From Labrenzia sp. DG1229 (lineage in GTDB: Bacteria > Pseudomonadota > Alphaproteobacteria > Rhizobiales > Stappiaceae), in the NCBI RefSeq assembly GCF_000521215.1, contig NZ_KI928919.1, forward strand, positions 70,574 to 134,573: 64,000 nt of DNA, read 5' to 3'. Within the stretch, counting starts at the first letter, position 1; every line of letters starts with the position of its first letter. The notes below the pieces were generated by a model. It worked only from the letters and a program-made list of their open reading frames with translations. It made no database searches and had not been told where the DNA came from. A program made the translations under genes and the position numbers. Below, one piece after another: positions 17,527-26,842 of this stretch.

Positions 17527-19721
17527 CGGGCGGCCGCAAAATCGCTTGGCGCCGGTTTGCCGCTATCTGCCCTGGCGTTTTCCCTTTCGATCAATTGCCT
17601 CAGCTCCCGACCGATGCGAAGAAGCAGTCCCTGCGTGCGCCTCTTCAAGACACGTGGTTGCGAGAAAACGGTTGTCGATTCCGCTTGTTTTGCCGCAGAT
17701 GGCCGCGACAGGCGAGGGAGCGTTTCAGGATCGACGCCCGGCATTTTGGCAAGTTCGATCCCGTTATGAGCGTAGTTCATGTAAAGCTGCCAGGTCATCG
17801 CCGGAAGGCTTCCACCTGTCACCCGCCGTGTGGAGGTGAAGTCATCGTTTCCGACCCATACCGCTGTCGAGAAATTTCCGGTGTAGCCAACAAACCATGC
17901 GTCCCGATAGGCGTTGGTCGTTCCTGTCTTTCCAGCCGCGACGACGCCGTCAATCCGTGCACGCCTGGCCGTTCCTGCCTCGACGACATTTACGAGGATG
18001 CTGTTCATCATGTGAACCTGTTCTTCCGGCAAGACTCTCTTGGGCTCGAAAGCTTCGTCCCGTTCGCGCCGATAGAGCAGGTTTCCGTCGCTGTTGCGCA
18101 CTTCCAGAATGGCGTAGGCGGGGGCGGCGTATCCACCGTTTGCAAATGTCGAATAGGCGGAGGCCATGTCGATCGCCGTGACTTCCGATGACCCGATCGG
18201 CAGGGAAATGGAGTTTTCCAGCTCATGGGTCAAGCCCATCGCATAGGCGGTTTCGATGATCTTGTCGCGGCCGAAATCGAGCGATAGCCGCACAGGTATC
18301 GTGTTTATGGATTTTGTCAGCGCCGTCCTGAGGCTTACAGGCCCGCGATAGCTGCGCGTGTAGTTTTTCGGAGACCAGTTGCCGATCCAGACGGGACGGT
18401 CGGGGACGATGCTTTCTGGCGTGTAGCCATTGAGAAAAGCAGTCATATAGACAAATGGCTTGAAAGAGGACCCGGGCTGGCGAAGCGCGTTGACGGCCCG
18501 GTTGAACTGGCTTTGCCCGTAGGAACGGCCTCCGACCATTGCCACGACCGCGCCGTCCGGTATCATCGAGACCAGGGCCGCTTCGCCAGCGTCACGCAAC
18601 TTGCCGTTTTCGCGCAAGATTGTTTCGACCGCGAGATCTGCCTGCCGCTGGAGGGCCGGATCGAGCGTCGTGCGCACGGTCACGATCCTGTCACGCGCCA
18701 GAGCCGGATGCCTCCTGGCGAGTTTCTTGACTTCTTCCAGTCCCCAGTCGAGGAAATATTCAGGCAGTTGATCCTGGGAGCGGTCAACCGCGAGCGCAGG
18801 ATTGCGACGTGCGCCGATGACCTGACCTTCTGTCAGCAATTCCGCCTGCACCATGTTCGTGAGCACTTCGTTGGCCCGTGCGCGTGCAGCCGGCAGATTG
18901 ATATGCGGTGCAAATTTTGTGGGCGCCTTGTAAAGCCCGGCCAGCATGGCACTTTCTGCCAGTGTCAGTTCACGGACATTCTTGTTGAAATAGAATTCGG
19001 ACGCCGCGGTTACACCGAAGACGCCGCCGCCCATGTAGGCCCTGTCGAGATAAAGCTTCAGAATTTCCTGCTTGGTGAGATTGGCCTCCAGCCAGAGGGC
19101 GAGGTAAGCCTCCTTGATCTTGCGGCTCAGACTGCGTTCGTTGGTCAGAAAGAGGTTTTTCGCGAGCTGCTGCGTCAGGGTTGAACCGCCCTGGACGACG
19201 CCGCCAGCCCTGGCGTTTTCGACCATGGCCCGGAATATGCCGACGCCGTCGATGCCGAAATGGTTGAAGAAACGCCGATCTTCGGTTGCGAGCGTCGCCT
19301 TGATGAGTGAATCGGGAATTTCCTCAAGAGGTACGCTGTCGTTCAACACGATGCCTCTTCGCCCGATTTCCTTGCCGAACCGGTCCTGGAACGTGACTGC
19401 AAAGTCGTCTGTCGTCTTCCAGTCGGCATAGCGGGTCGCTTCAAAGGCCGGTTGGGCAAAAGCGAGGACAATGATGAAGCCGCCAAGACCGAAAGTCAGA
19501 CCGTCAGATGAAAGCTCGGCAAGCCCACGCCATATTCCCTTTGCGCGAAACCGGCGCAAAAAGGCATCGTAACCTTCAAACAACCGGCGAAGGGCCGACC
19601 CGCTTTTCCACAGCGCAGTATCCACAACGGCGTCGATAGACAGAAAAAAACGCCGGATCCGGTGCGTCTTTTGCGGCGCGCCATTGTGGGCCGTTTTATT
19701 CGAATGCTGTTCTTCTGCCAC
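17523..19721 (-). CDS. Class A penicillin-binding protein (transglycosylase/transpeptidase, PBP1A family)
   Basis: Encodes 732 aa from a GTG start. A cytoplasmic tail and one membrane helix (about 75-95) lead to a GT51 glycosyltransferase domain with EDRRFFNHFGIDG (catalytic Glu) and GGSTLTQQLAKNLFL. The transpeptidase domain follows with the SxxK serine in QPGSSFKPF (about residue 419), SxN in TKSINT and KTGTT (about residue 599). All motifs are intact, so it should polymerise and cross-link peptidoglycan in the periplasm. The C-terminal tail is basic and rather short. It heads a coupled trio with the DUF1214 and DUF1254 genes and is divergent from the ycgN-like gene. Confidence 0.95.
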   Translation of the reverse strand: MAEEQHSNKTAHNGAPQKTHRIRRFFLSIDAVVDTALWKSGSALRRLFEGYDAFLRRFRAKGIWRGLAELSSDGLTFGLGGFIIVLAFAQPAFEATRYADWKTTDDFAVTFQDRFGKEIGRRGIVLNDSVPLEEIPDSLIKATLATEDRRFFNHFGIDGVGIFRAMVENARAGGVVQGGSTLTQQLAKNLFLTNERSLSRKIKEAYLALWLEANLTKQEILKLYLDRAYMGGGVFGVTAASEFYFNKNVRELTLAESAMLAGLYKAPTKFAPHINLPAARARANEVLTNMVQAELLTEGQVIGARRNPALAVDRSQDQLPEYFLDWGLEEVKKLARRHPALARDRIVTVRTTLDPALQRQADLAVETILRENGKLRDAGEAALVSMIPDGAVVAMVGGRSYGQSQFNRAVNALRQPGSSFKPFVYMTAFLNGYTPESIVPDRPVWIGNWSPKNYTRSYRGPVSLRTALTKSINTIPVRLSLDFGRDKIIETAYAMGLTHELENSISLPIGSSEVTAIDMASAYSTFANGGYAAPAYAILEVRNSDGNLLYRRERDEAFEPKRVLPEEQVHMMNSILVNVVEAGTARRARIDGVVAAGKTGTTNAYRDAWFVGYTGNFSTAVWVGNDDFTSTRRVTGGSLPAMTWQLYMNYAHNGIELAKMPGVDPETLPRLSRPSAAKQAESTTVFSQPRVLKRRTQGLLLRIGRELRQLIERENARADSGKPAPSDFAAAR

Positions 19722-19936
19722 GCGAACAGGATCTCCGGATCAGGTGCAATACAATCAAACTAGCTCTTTTTGAGCGACGTGAAAACCGGTCTCCAGGGGC
19801 ATCGACAACTGCTCCCAGATTATTGATCCCGTTGGGAGAAGCGAAGGGTAGCATCGTGGTCACATGGATCCGTGTTGCCGTGCCGGTCTTTGCGTGATAG
19901 GCGCATCAGGCCAACCCCACTTATCCAGGCAGGCCG

Positions 19937-20422
19937 ATGACCATTGTGTCCAACAATAGTGAAGAAACTGCACCGTTCTGGAAAACGAAATCGCTGGACG
20001 ACATGTCGACCAGGGAGTGGGAATCTCTTTGCGACGGATGCGCACGCTGTTGCCTGAACAAGCTGGAAGACTGGGACACCGGCGAGATCGTCTGGACCAA
20101 TGTTGCCTGCACCCTTCTGGACGGTGACAGCTGCCGCTGCGTTGACTACGAAAACAGGGCGGTGTCCGTACCGGATTGCATTCAGTTGACACCGGGAGAA
20201 GTGAGAACGCTGACCTGGCTGCCGCCAACTTGTGCCTATCGACTGGTCCGTGAAGGACAGGATCTATACTGGTGGCATCCCCTCGTTTCCGGTGAAAGCG
20301 AAACTGTGCATCAGGCCGGCATTTCCGTGCGAGGGCAGACCGTGCCGGAGGACGGAATGGAACTCGACCAATATGAATACCATGTCGTGACGTGGCCCGG
20401 TGAACTTCCCGGTGGGGACTGA
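19937..20422 (+). CDS. YcgN-type cysteine-cluster protein (UPF0260)
   Basis: Encodes 161 aa. The family signature is plain: [19 protein letters not shown], then [20 protein letters not shown] and PDC. The eight or so conserved cysteines suggest metal or Fe-S binding, as for the CxxCxxCC family (PF03692). It is soluble, with unknown biochemical role. Divergent from the PBP gene, and convergent with the following tetR (10 bp between ends). Confidence 0.93.
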   Translation: MTIVSNNSEETAPFWKTKSLDDMSTREWESLCDGCARCCLNKLEDWDTGEIVWTNVACTLLDGDSCRCVDYENRAVSVPDCIQLTPGEVRTLTWLPPTCAYRLVREGQDLYWWHPLVSGESETVHQAGISVRGQTVPEDGMELDQYEYHVVTWPGELPGGD

Positions 20423-20432
20423 TACCCGTCTT

Positions 20433-21050
20433 TCAGCCTGTCAGCAGAAAAGCCTCCACATGTCGGCGCAGTCTGGCTTCAAGTTCTGAACGATCCGTCA
20501 TCTGATGACTTTTCAGCAGGATTGCACCATGGATCATGAAGGCAATTAGGCCGTCCACCATTTCCTCCGGCGTCCTGTCCTTGCGCAACGCCGGTGAAAA
20601 GGCTTCCGAGCCTTGCCATTGTCTCAGGAACGTAGCCAGTTCGGCATCCAGGGCATCCAGCGTCTCAACAAATTCAACCGCGCAATTCGGCTTGGTCACT
20701 CCGATATTGTCCAGGAACAGGCGCAGGATCGCGGGACTGTCCGTGATCACCGAAATCAACGCCATCATTCGCTGGAGGAGCAAACCGACCGGATCTGAAA
20801 GGTCGAGTTGATGCCTGGCCTCTGTTTCCGGCCCCGTTCGCAAGGCCTCGAGCCTGTCCCGCAGCACATACGACAACAAACCGTCCATATCGCCGAAATG
20901 GGAAAAAACGGTTCCTTTGGCGACACCTGCTTGTGTGGCCACAGCCTCGGCGGTCACCAGTTCCAGGCCATGCCTATCGCTCAATTCCCTCGCAGCCTGA
21001 AGAACACGGGCACGGGTGGCGATGCTGCGTTGCTGGGGTTTGCGTGTCAT
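20433..21050 (-). CDS. TetR family transcriptional regulator of the adjacent oxidoreductase
   Basis: Encodes 205 aa. The N-terminal domain has RARVLQAARELSDRHGLE and the helix-turn-helix VTAEAVATQAGVAKGTVFSHFGDMDGLL. A good ribosome site (GAGGTCAC before ATG) supports the start. The C-terminal domain contains LLRLFLDNIG-type helices, and the inducer cannot be told. It is divergent from an NAD(P)H oxidoreductase gene, and the 119 bp between them hold two copies of a TGACC-N2-GGTCA palindrome. It therefore probably represses both itself and the oxidoreductase. Confidence 0.93.
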   Translation of the reverse strand: MTRKPQQRSIATRARVLQAARELSDRHGLELVTAEAVATQAGVAKGTVFSHFGDMDGLLSYVLRDRLEALRTGPETEARHQLDLSDPVGLLLQRMMALISVITDSPAILRLFLDNIGVTKPNCAVEFVETLDALDAELATFLRQWQGSEAFSPALRKDRTPEEMVDGLIAFMIHGAILLKSHQMTDRSELEARLRRHVEAFLLTG

Positions 21051-21065
21051 GTGACCTCATAAAAA

Positions 21066-21077
21066 TGACCGCGGTCA
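21066..21077. promoter_or_regulatory. Operator candidate 1 (TGACCGCGGTCA)
   Basis: A perfect 12-bp palindrome flanked by A-rich and AATT sequence, 16 bp upstream of the tetR start. It shares the half-site TGACC with a second copy 50 bp away, and the pair fits TetR-family dimer sites. Confidence 0.75.
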
Positions 21078-21115
21078 ATTAATTCTTGACCATGGAGCAT
21101 AATAGTGTCAAAAAA

Positions 21116-21127
21116 TGACCTTGGTCA
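21116..21127. promoter_or_regulatory. Operator candidate 2 (TGACCTTGGTCA)
   Basis: The same TGACC-N2-GGTCA arrangement as the site at 21066, with the same A-rich left flank. It lies 43 bp upstream of the oxidoreductase start, so it is placed to control that gene. The 50-bp spacing is close to five helical turns, which would put both dimers on one DNA face. Confidence 0.75.
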
Positions 21128-21169
21128 ATTTTTATGTCGGCAAAAGCCATTCAACAAGAGAGTGAGAAG

Positions 21170-21751
21170 ATGACACGCATACTGGTTCTCGATGGACATC
21201 CCGCGAACGGATCCTTCTGCAGTGCCCTGGCGGATGAATATTCGCAGGAAGCCGGAACAAAGGGACATGAGGTTCGTGTCCGGCATCTTTCAAAGCTGGA
21301 CTTCAATCCTGACTATGGCACATCGGATTTCGACCATGGCCCGCAGCTGGAGCCGGACCTGCAGGCACTTTGGGAAGACATCACATGGTGCGAGCACATC
21401 GTGATCGTTCACCCCCTCTGGTGGGGCGGGCATCCCGCCAAGCTGAAGGGACTGTTTGACCGGGTGCTGCTTTCAGGAAAGGCGTTCAAGTATGTGAAGG
21501 GCAAAACCATTCCGGAAAAGCTCCTCAAGGGGCGCTCGGCCGAAGTACTTGTCACGGCTGATACCCCCGGATGGATCTTCAAGTGGATATACGGCGCCGG
21601 TATCAGGAAACAGACCGAAAAGCAGATCCTGGCTTTTTGCGGTTTCAAACCAAAGGGTTATCACGTTTTCTCGCCGATACATGGGTCGGACGATGCAGAC
21701 CGGACAAAAATGCTGTCCCGCGCAGGCCGTCTCGGCCGCAGGGCCGCCTGA
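21170..21751 (+). CDS. NAD(P)H dehydrogenase / flavodoxin-fold oxidoreductase
   Basis: Encodes 193 aa from the ATG at 21170, preceded by a purine-rich GAGAGTGAGAAG; an ATG at 21134 lies within the operator region and lacks a ribosome site. The fold is that of the flavodoxin_2 family (PF02525; NQO1, MdaB and KefG-like): RILVLDGHPANGSFCSALAD binds FMN/FAD phosphate, and HIVIVHPLWWGGHPAKLKG is the conserved loop with PLWW. It should catalyse two-electron reduction of quinones or similar compounds in the cytoplasm. Divergent from, and probably repressed by, the TetR regulator next door. Confidence 0.92.
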   Translation: MTRILVLDGHPANGSFCSALADEYSQEAGTKGHEVRVRHLSKLDFNPDYGTSDFDHGPQLEPDLQALWEDITWCEHIVIVHPLWWGGHPAKLKGLFDRVLLSGKAFKYVKGKTIPEKLLKGRSAEVLVTADTPGWIFKWIYGAGIRKQTEKQILAFCGFKPKGYHVFSPIHGSDDADRTKMLSRAGRLGRRAA

Positions 21752-21760
21752 CCGGCCGGA

Positions 21761-23245
21761 CTATTTCGTTGCCGTCGCTTTCTCTGCGGCGGCACCGGCC
21801 TCCTGGTGCTTCCTTATGTTGTGGAACACGACATAATACTGATAGATATTGCCAACATACTCGATCGGCTGCCGACCAATCTTTGCGGCGACAATCCATT
21901 CCACATTGCCGAACCATTTATCAGGGTCATAGCCCTGTTTTTCTGCCTGTTTGCGCAACTCTTCAAAGCGGCTGGGTCCTGCGTTGTAAGCTGCAAGCGC
22001 AAAAAAGGTCTGGTCGGCCTGGTCACCGGCAAGGTCGGCGAAATACCGGTCTGCAATGTGACGCAGGTACTTCACGCCTGCGTGGACGTTCTTGTCGGTA
22101 TCCGCCGCAATTCCCCTGATGTTGATGGGATCTCCTTCTGCCGTTGAAGGCTTGATCTGCATGAGACCGACCGCGCCGGCCCGGCTATGGGCCTTGGGGT
22201 CGAATTTGGATTCCTGGAAACTCTGTGCCGCGATCAACAGCCAGTCGAATTTATTTTCTTTTCCGTATCTCTCAAACAGTTCGGTGAATTTCTCCAGTTC
22301 GGCTTCGTAGCTCTCGTCTCGCATGTTCCCGAGGTAGTCGGCCTCCTGGAGGTACTTCTGGAAAATCAGATTGCCGAGCAGGGTTCCTTTCTTGACCGTC
22401 GCGGCAAATCCGTTGATTTCTTCAAGAAGCGCGGGAGCATCATTTCGTATCGCAATCGCAATTTCACCATCCGTGCGTATCGCAGCCCTGGGGTGGAGCT
22501 TGAGACCCTCCAGAACTTCCAGCCAGAGCTCCGCCTTGTGTTGGTCGACGATTGTCATTGGAACCGTGCCTGCGGCGACCATTTCCAAAATGTCTTCATC
22601 TTCAAAACGGTCGTCGGCGAGCTCGATTTGTATGGTCTTTGTACCATCGCGGGCCCATTTCCGGTTCAGGGCTTCCAGGCTTTGATAGTAGGAAGCCGAC
22701 TCTCGGACATATATCCTGCGCCCGGAAAGATCCGTTGGTGCGGTAAGTTCCGGCTCGCTGTCGAGTGTTACCGGAACTTCATGGACGTCTTTCAGAAGCG
22801 GTGTTGAAAAGCTGGCCAGTTTCCGGCGCTCCTCGGTAATCGTCAGGTTGCCGACCGCAATGTCGCCACGGCCATCGGCGAGATTCGAGAAGAGTTTTTC
22901 GCGCGGTGTCGGGATCAACACGATTTCGAAGTCTGCAACTTTCTTGCCGTGCAATTCATCGAGGTGCTTCCCGAGCTCCGTCATCAGGTCGACGGAGCTA
23001 CCCCTTTGGACACCCTTGTCGATGAAAAACCCGCTTTTCGAAAACGGAATGAGCACCCGCAGGTAGCCGCGTTCGAGAATTGCTTCGAAGTCGCCGTTGA
23101 ACCGTACGGTCAATGTTGCCTCGAGCGATTCAGCCAGTTGTGTGTCGTCAGCGAAAGCGCTTGCATTCACAAGGATGGCCGGCAAGATGAACAGAAGTGC
23201 AAGTATATTCTGTGCGCGTGCCGCGATAATTCTTGAAAAAAGCAT
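21761..23245 (-). CDS. MltF-like lytic transglycosylase (solute-binding domain plus SLT domain)
   Basis: Encodes 494 aa. It has a signal peptide (hydrophobic stretch about residues 13-31, then FADD). Residues about 45-295 form a family 3 solute-binding-like domain (GDIAVGNLTITEERRKLASF). Residues about 335-470 form an SLT goose-lysozyme-like domain with the catalytic-Glu segment AAQSFQESKFDPKA and the motif GAVGLMQIKPSTA. This is the MltF architecture: a periplasmic enzyme that cleaves peptidoglycan glycan strands, with the regulatory domain sensing muropeptides in Pseudomonas. No lipobox was seen. It stands as a single gene. Confidence 0.92.
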   Translation of the reverse strand: MLFSRIIAARAQNILALLFILPAILVNASAFADDTQLAESLEATLTVRFNGDFEAILERGYLRVLIPFSKSGFFIDKGVQRGSSVDLMTELGKHLDELHGKKVADFEIVLIPTPREKLFSNLADGRGDIAVGNLTITEERRKLASFSTPLLKDVHEVPVTLDSEPELTAPTDLSGRRIYVRESASYYQSLEALNRKWARDGTKTIQIELADDRFEDEDILEMVAAGTVPMTIVDQHKAELWLEVLEGLKLHPRAAIRTDGEIAIAIRNDAPALLEEINGFAATVKKGTLLGNLIFQKYLQEADYLGNMRDESYEAELEKFTELFERYGKENKFDWLLIAAQSFQESKFDPKAHSRAGAVGLMQIKPSTAEGDPINIRGIAADTDKNVHAGVKYLRHIADRYFADLAGDQADQTFFALAAYNAGPSRFEELRKQAEKQGYDPDKWFGNVEWIVAAKIGRQPIEYVGNIYQYYVVFHNIRKHQEAGAAAEKATATK

Positions 23246-23342
23246 TGCCAGAAAACCCCGAAAACAAAAAATGCTTTGGGATGTTATGCGGGCTACCCGC
23301 TTTCTTTCAAGTGTGAATGTAGAGGGCTTTGTTTCCGTAGAG

Positions 23343-23858
23343 TTATTTTTTGAAAGTCAGGTCGACAGTACCGATCGTAAACCCTGCCTTCATGACCCTG
23401 GCGGTGTTCCGCACCGTTCTCCGGTCAATTTGTGTCAGGGTGTCGTCGAACTTCAGAAGAAGCGGGCCATTTTCCGTTTCCAGTTCCGCAACATAGGAGA
23501 ACCTTAGCGCGCCGTTCCCGTCGGTTCTCACATTGGACGGGGCGATCACATCGGCGCGTTGGCCGATGTAGCGTCCGTTGGCTACCTTTTGAAAGAACCA
23601 GGTCTTGGTATCTCTTTCGCCATCCTCGTAAACGAAGTCCTCGCGAAGACGAAGCGTGAACGTGCGCGCATTCCATGTGCCCTTGAGGTAAACGGTGAAG
23701 GGACGATAGACACCGGCGATCTTGCTTTCAAACACGCCTTTTCCAACCGTCTTGCCGCGGAAGAATTCCTCGAGCACAAGCTGCTCCGCCAGAGCGGGCG
23801 GCGCCGCGGACACAAGCAGGAAAAAGGAAAAAACGAGGGCATTTCGCAGCGATGTCAT
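23343..23858 (-). CDS. DUF3833 family secreted protein
   Basis: Encodes 171 aa with a clear signal peptide (FSFFLLVSAAPPALA, cut near residue 25). The mature part matches DUF3833: LVLEEFFRGKTVGKGVFESK, GTWNARTFTLRLREDFVYEDGE and the C-terminal KAGFTIGTVDLTFKK. Many homologues are lipoproteins; this one has no lipobox cysteine, so it is probably soluble in the periplasm. The family is beta-rich and lacks a known function. AAGG lies upstream of the ATG. Confidence 0.85.
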   Translation of the reverse strand: MTSLRNALVFSFFLLVSAAPPALAEQLVLEEFFRGKTVGKGVFESKIAGVYRPFTVYLKGTWNARTFTLRLREDFVYEDGERDTKTWFFQKVANGRYIGQRADVIAPSNVRTDGNGALRFSYVAELETENGPLLLKFDDTLTQIDRRTVRNTARVMKAGFTIGTVDLTFKK

Positions 23859-23922
23859 CTAAGCAGGACCTTTGATCGTTCGACCTGCGCAGAATACGTT
23901 GCTTACCTTCGATCGGATTTAT

Positions 23923-24927
23923 TCAGGTGTCGAATTTCTGATGCCAGGTCGGCACCGGATCGCCTTCAGCGGGGGAGGCGTTGTAGATCCCCCTGGCGAT
24001 TGCCCGCGCCAGACAGGATGCAGCAGCGGCACCCAGCCGGACCATGTCTTCCAACCCGCTCTCCAGACCGCGTTGACCAGTGGAAAGCGCAAATACAAGA
24101 TCGCCATCCAGCGGAGTATGAGCAGGCCATAAAGCCCGGGCCAGTCCGTCATGAGCCATGACGGCAAGCCGTTTCGCTTCACCCTTGGTCAGAACGGCAT
24201 CGGTTGCCACAGCCGCTATCGTCGTGTTCGCACCCGCTTTCAGGGCATCCAGCTTGGTGCGCACCTCAACCGCGTCCTGCGGGAACGGGTTTGCAAGTCC
24301 ACGGCCGCCGAATTCCGCGCCGACTTCAAAGGGAGCGGCCCAGAAATGAGCGCTGTCGCCTATTGTGGCACGACCGAGCGCGTTGACCGCCACGATCGCT
24401 CCGACAGTGACACCGTTGTCGAGAACCTGTGAGGCAGATCCCAGGCCCCCCTTGAGATTTGCAGTGGTTGCACCAGTTCCCGCACCGATTGAGCCGAGAG
24501 CGAAATCATATGACATCGCGTCGAGCGCGGAGCGACCCAGGTCGCGATAGGGCGCCGCCTGACCCCAGCTCTTGTCGCCGCCGTTGAGCAGGTCGAACAA
24601 GATGGCTGTCGGCACGATGGGAACACGGACCGGTCCAACGGCAAAACCGTATCCCAACTCCGCCAGACGTCCCTGAACGCCGGCGCCGGCGTCAAGACCG
24701 AAAGCGGATCCGCCTGCCAGCACGATTGCATCGATTTTCTCGACCGTCTGCTCGGGCTCGAGCAACGCGATTTCACGCGTTCCGGGGGCTCCGCCATGAA
24801 TGGCGACGGAGGCTACGGCCGGTTCCTCTGGTACGAGGACGGTAGCCCCGGACTTCAGCTCCGTGTCGGTCGCGTTGCCGACCTTCAGGCCTGGGACGTC
24901 AGTAATGAGATTGCGGGCACCTGGCAT
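23923..24927 (-). CDS. P1 family peptidase (DmpA/BapA type, MEROPS S58)
   Basis: Encodes 334 aa from the ATG at 24927 (MPGARNLITDVPGL); the frame is open further upstream, but that part overlaps the flavin reductase gene and is not family-like. The S58 signatures are DVPGLKVGNATD at the N terminus, LAGGSAFGLDAGAGVQ, and GAGTGATTANLKGGLGSAS, where the self-processing Ser/Thr nucleophile region lies, with FALSTG near the end. These N-terminal-nucleophile enzymes autoprocess and act as aminopeptidases or beta-aminopeptidases. Natural substrate unknown. It lies 50 bp downstream of the flavin reductase on the same strand. Confidence 0.92.
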   Translation of the reverse strand: MPGARNLITDVPGLKVGNATDTELKSGATVLVPEEPAVASVAIHGGAPGTREIALLEPEQTVEKIDAIVLAGGSAFGLDAGAGVQGRLAELGYGFAVGPVRVPIVPTAILFDLLNGGDKSWGQAAPYRDLGRSALDAMSYDFALGSIGAGTGATTANLKGGLGSASQVLDNGVTVGAIVAVNALGRATIGDSAHFWAAPFEVGAEFGGRGLANPFPQDAVEVRTKLDALKAGANTTIAAVATDAVLTKGEAKRLAVMAHDGLARALWPAHTPLDGDLVFALSTGQRGLESGLEDMVRLGAAAASCLARAIARGIYNASPAEGDPVPTWHQKFDT

Positions 24928-24977
24928 GAAGAATTGTTCCGGGAGTGAGAGGCAAGCGCAGTTTGGGCCGTCGCCGG

Positions 24978-25496
24978 TCAGGTGTCGAGGCTTTTGTAGC
25001 CGCGGCGAACATAAAGCAGCGATTTGCCCGGATCGGTCATGCGCAGGTCGACTACCGTACCGACAATGATCGAATGCGTTCCCATTTCGGAAACCGAGTA
25101 GATATCGCAATCGACACTGAGCCTTGCACTGTCCAGCGCCGGACAGCCGGTCGCCAGATTGGTCCATTCGCCCTTTACAAAGCGATCCGGTATCTCCAGA
25201 TCGAATCGGCCGGCAAAGGTATCCGAGATTTCCTGATGGTCGTGGGTTAGGGTGTTCAGGCAGAAACAGCGGTTCTTCAGAACGGCACTGTGCATCCGGG
25301 TCTGCCTGTTGAGGCAGATCAGAATGCTTGCCGGATCGTCACTTACCGAGCAGGCTGCGGAAACAGTCGCACCTTGCCGTCCGCCGGGGCCATCCGTCGT
25401 TACCACGTGGACCGCGGCCGCGATGCGGCTCATGGCTTCCCGAAAGCTCGTTGTGTCGAGTGGCAGCCGGCTTGGTTCCGGGTCTTGCGTTGGCAT
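24978..25496 (-). CDS. Flavin reductase family protein
   Basis: Encodes 172 aa from the ATG at 25496; a TTG five codons earlier was not chosen, since GGGAGC precedes the ATG. Flavin_Reduct domain (PF01613): FREAMSRIAAAVHVVTTDGP, then GATVSAACSVSDDPASILIC (flavin phosphate region) and HSIIVGTVVDL near the C terminus. Such enzymes use NAD(P)H to reduce FMN/FAD for two-component monooxygenases, but no monooxygenase gene is in the neighbourhood. Co-directional with the P1 peptidase gene. Confidence 0.92.
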   Translation of the reverse strand: MPTQDPEPSRLPLDTTSFREAMSRIAAAVHVVTTDGPGGRQGATVSAACSVSDDPASILICLNRQTRMHSAVLKNRCFCLNTLTHDHQEISDTFAGRFDLEIPDRFVKGEWTNLATGCPALDSARLSVDCDIYSVSEMGTHSIIVGTVVDLRMTDPGKSLLYVRRGYKSLDT

Positions 25497-25710
25497 AGGT
25501 TCTGCTCCCAAGGCAGGCTGCGGCTGAATCAGCTGGTTCTGAGTGTGTTGCCGGAGTTTAATCAGCCGGTCCTGCCGTGCCTAGGAAAAACCGGCGGATA
25601 GTTTTGCGTGACACGTCTTTACCTTCACTTGACTTGTCTACCGTGGATTGAGATTTCCGACGTCCGGCGGTAGGGATGGACATGTGGTATTCAACGTCCT
25701 GGAGAACCGG

Positions 25711-26814
25711 ATGACATTTCGTCAATTTGCGACCGGCGCACTTTTTCTTGCCGGTAGTGTTTATTCGGGCTCGGCATACCCTGATATCCCGATTGCAATT
25801 GCCGGTCCGATGGATGGACAATTCCGCGATCTTGGTGCGCAGATGCGGGCCGGCGCTGAACAGGCGGTGGCAGACATCAATGCCTCCGGCGGTGTCAATG
25901 GCGAACCGCTCGTCCTTGAAATCGCGGATGACGGCTGCGATGCCGACAAGGCTGTCGCGGTTGCCAACCAGCTCATCGGCAGGGGTGTCGTCTTCGTTGC
26001 CGGGCATTTCTGCTTCAATGCGTCCATCCCTGCCAGCGAAGTCTATGCGGACGCGGGGATCGTCCAGATATCGCCGGCAACCACGTTGCCGAAGTTTACA
26101 GACGAACGTCCCGGACCAGGTGTTTTCCGACTGGCGCCGAGGGACGATCGGCAAGCAGAAGTGGCCGGGCGTTTTCTTGTCGACAATTTTGGTGATGCCC
26201 GGATTGCCATCCTTCATGACAAGACCGCCTATGGCAAGGGACTGAGCGATGCGGTGAAAGCCACGATCAACAATCTAGGCAAATCCGAAAGTATTTCGCT
26301 CGGTTTCGATGCAGGGGAAAATGACTACCGTTATCTTGTTTCGCAGCTTGGTCTGGAAAATGTCGGCGTCGTTTTTCTCGGCGGCTACCATCCGGAAGCC
26401 GGACTGATCAGGCTGGAGATGGTTCGGCAGGCTCTGGATGCTGTGCTGGTGTCCGGTGATGCGTTAATGGCGGACGAATTTATCGCGGTTGCCGGTGCTG
26501 CCGGAAACGGTACCCTGCTGACCTATCCGGTCGACCCGCGCGATATTCCCGGGACGGCAGCCGTCGTTGCAACCCTTGAAGAGGCCGGCAAACCGGCGGA
26601 CCGGTATGCGCTGACGACCTATGCCGCTGTCCAGGCGTGGGCCCAGGCGGCAAACAGGGCAGGGGAAACGGGTTTTGATGCGATCGCTGAAACACTTTCC
26701 AACGACGTCTTCGACACGATCCTCGGAGAGGTGCGGTTTGACGAAAAAGGCGATAGCAACACACCTGGTTTCGTGATTTATGAATGGCGAAACGGCGCGC
26801 CCAGGGTGCGGTGA
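25711..26814 (+). CDS. Branched-chain amino acid-type ABC transporter substrate-binding protein
   Basis: Encodes 367 aa from the ATG at 25711, which has GGAG upstream; a TTG at 25648 was rejected. A signal peptide (FATGALFLAGSVYSGSA) is followed by a Peripla_BP_6 domain of the LivK type: IPIAIAGPMDGQFRDLGAQM, GVNGEPLVLEIADDGCDA and FVAGHFCFNASIPASE. It should bind an amino acid or similar small ligand in the periplasm. No permease or ATPase gene is adjacent, so it is an orphan binding protein here. A bidirectional terminator follows. Confidence 0.92.
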   Translation: MTFRQFATGALFLAGSVYSGSAYPDIPIAIAGPMDGQFRDLGAQMRAGAEQAVADINASGGVNGEPLVLEIADDGCDADKAVAVANQLIGRGVVFVAGHFCFNASIPASEVYADAGIVQISPATTLPKFTDERPGPGVFRLAPRDDRQAEVAGRFLVDNFGDARIAILHDKTAYGKGLSDAVKATINNLGKSESISLGFDAGENDYRYLVSQLGLENVGVVFLGGYHPEAGLIRLEMVRQALDAVLVSGDALMADEFIAVAGAAGNGTLLTYPVDPRDIPGTAAVVATLEEAGKPADRYALTTYAAVQAWAQAANRAGETGFDAIAETLSNDVFDTILGEVRFDEKGDSNTPGFVIYEWRNGAPRVR

Positions 26815-26842
26815 CACAAATCGGGTCTGCATCGAACGGGTC

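Noticed and set aside
24928..25167. N-terminal extension of the P1 peptidase
   Set aside because: It overlaps the flavin reductase gene in another frame; the family N terminus MPGARNLITDVPG begins at 24927.
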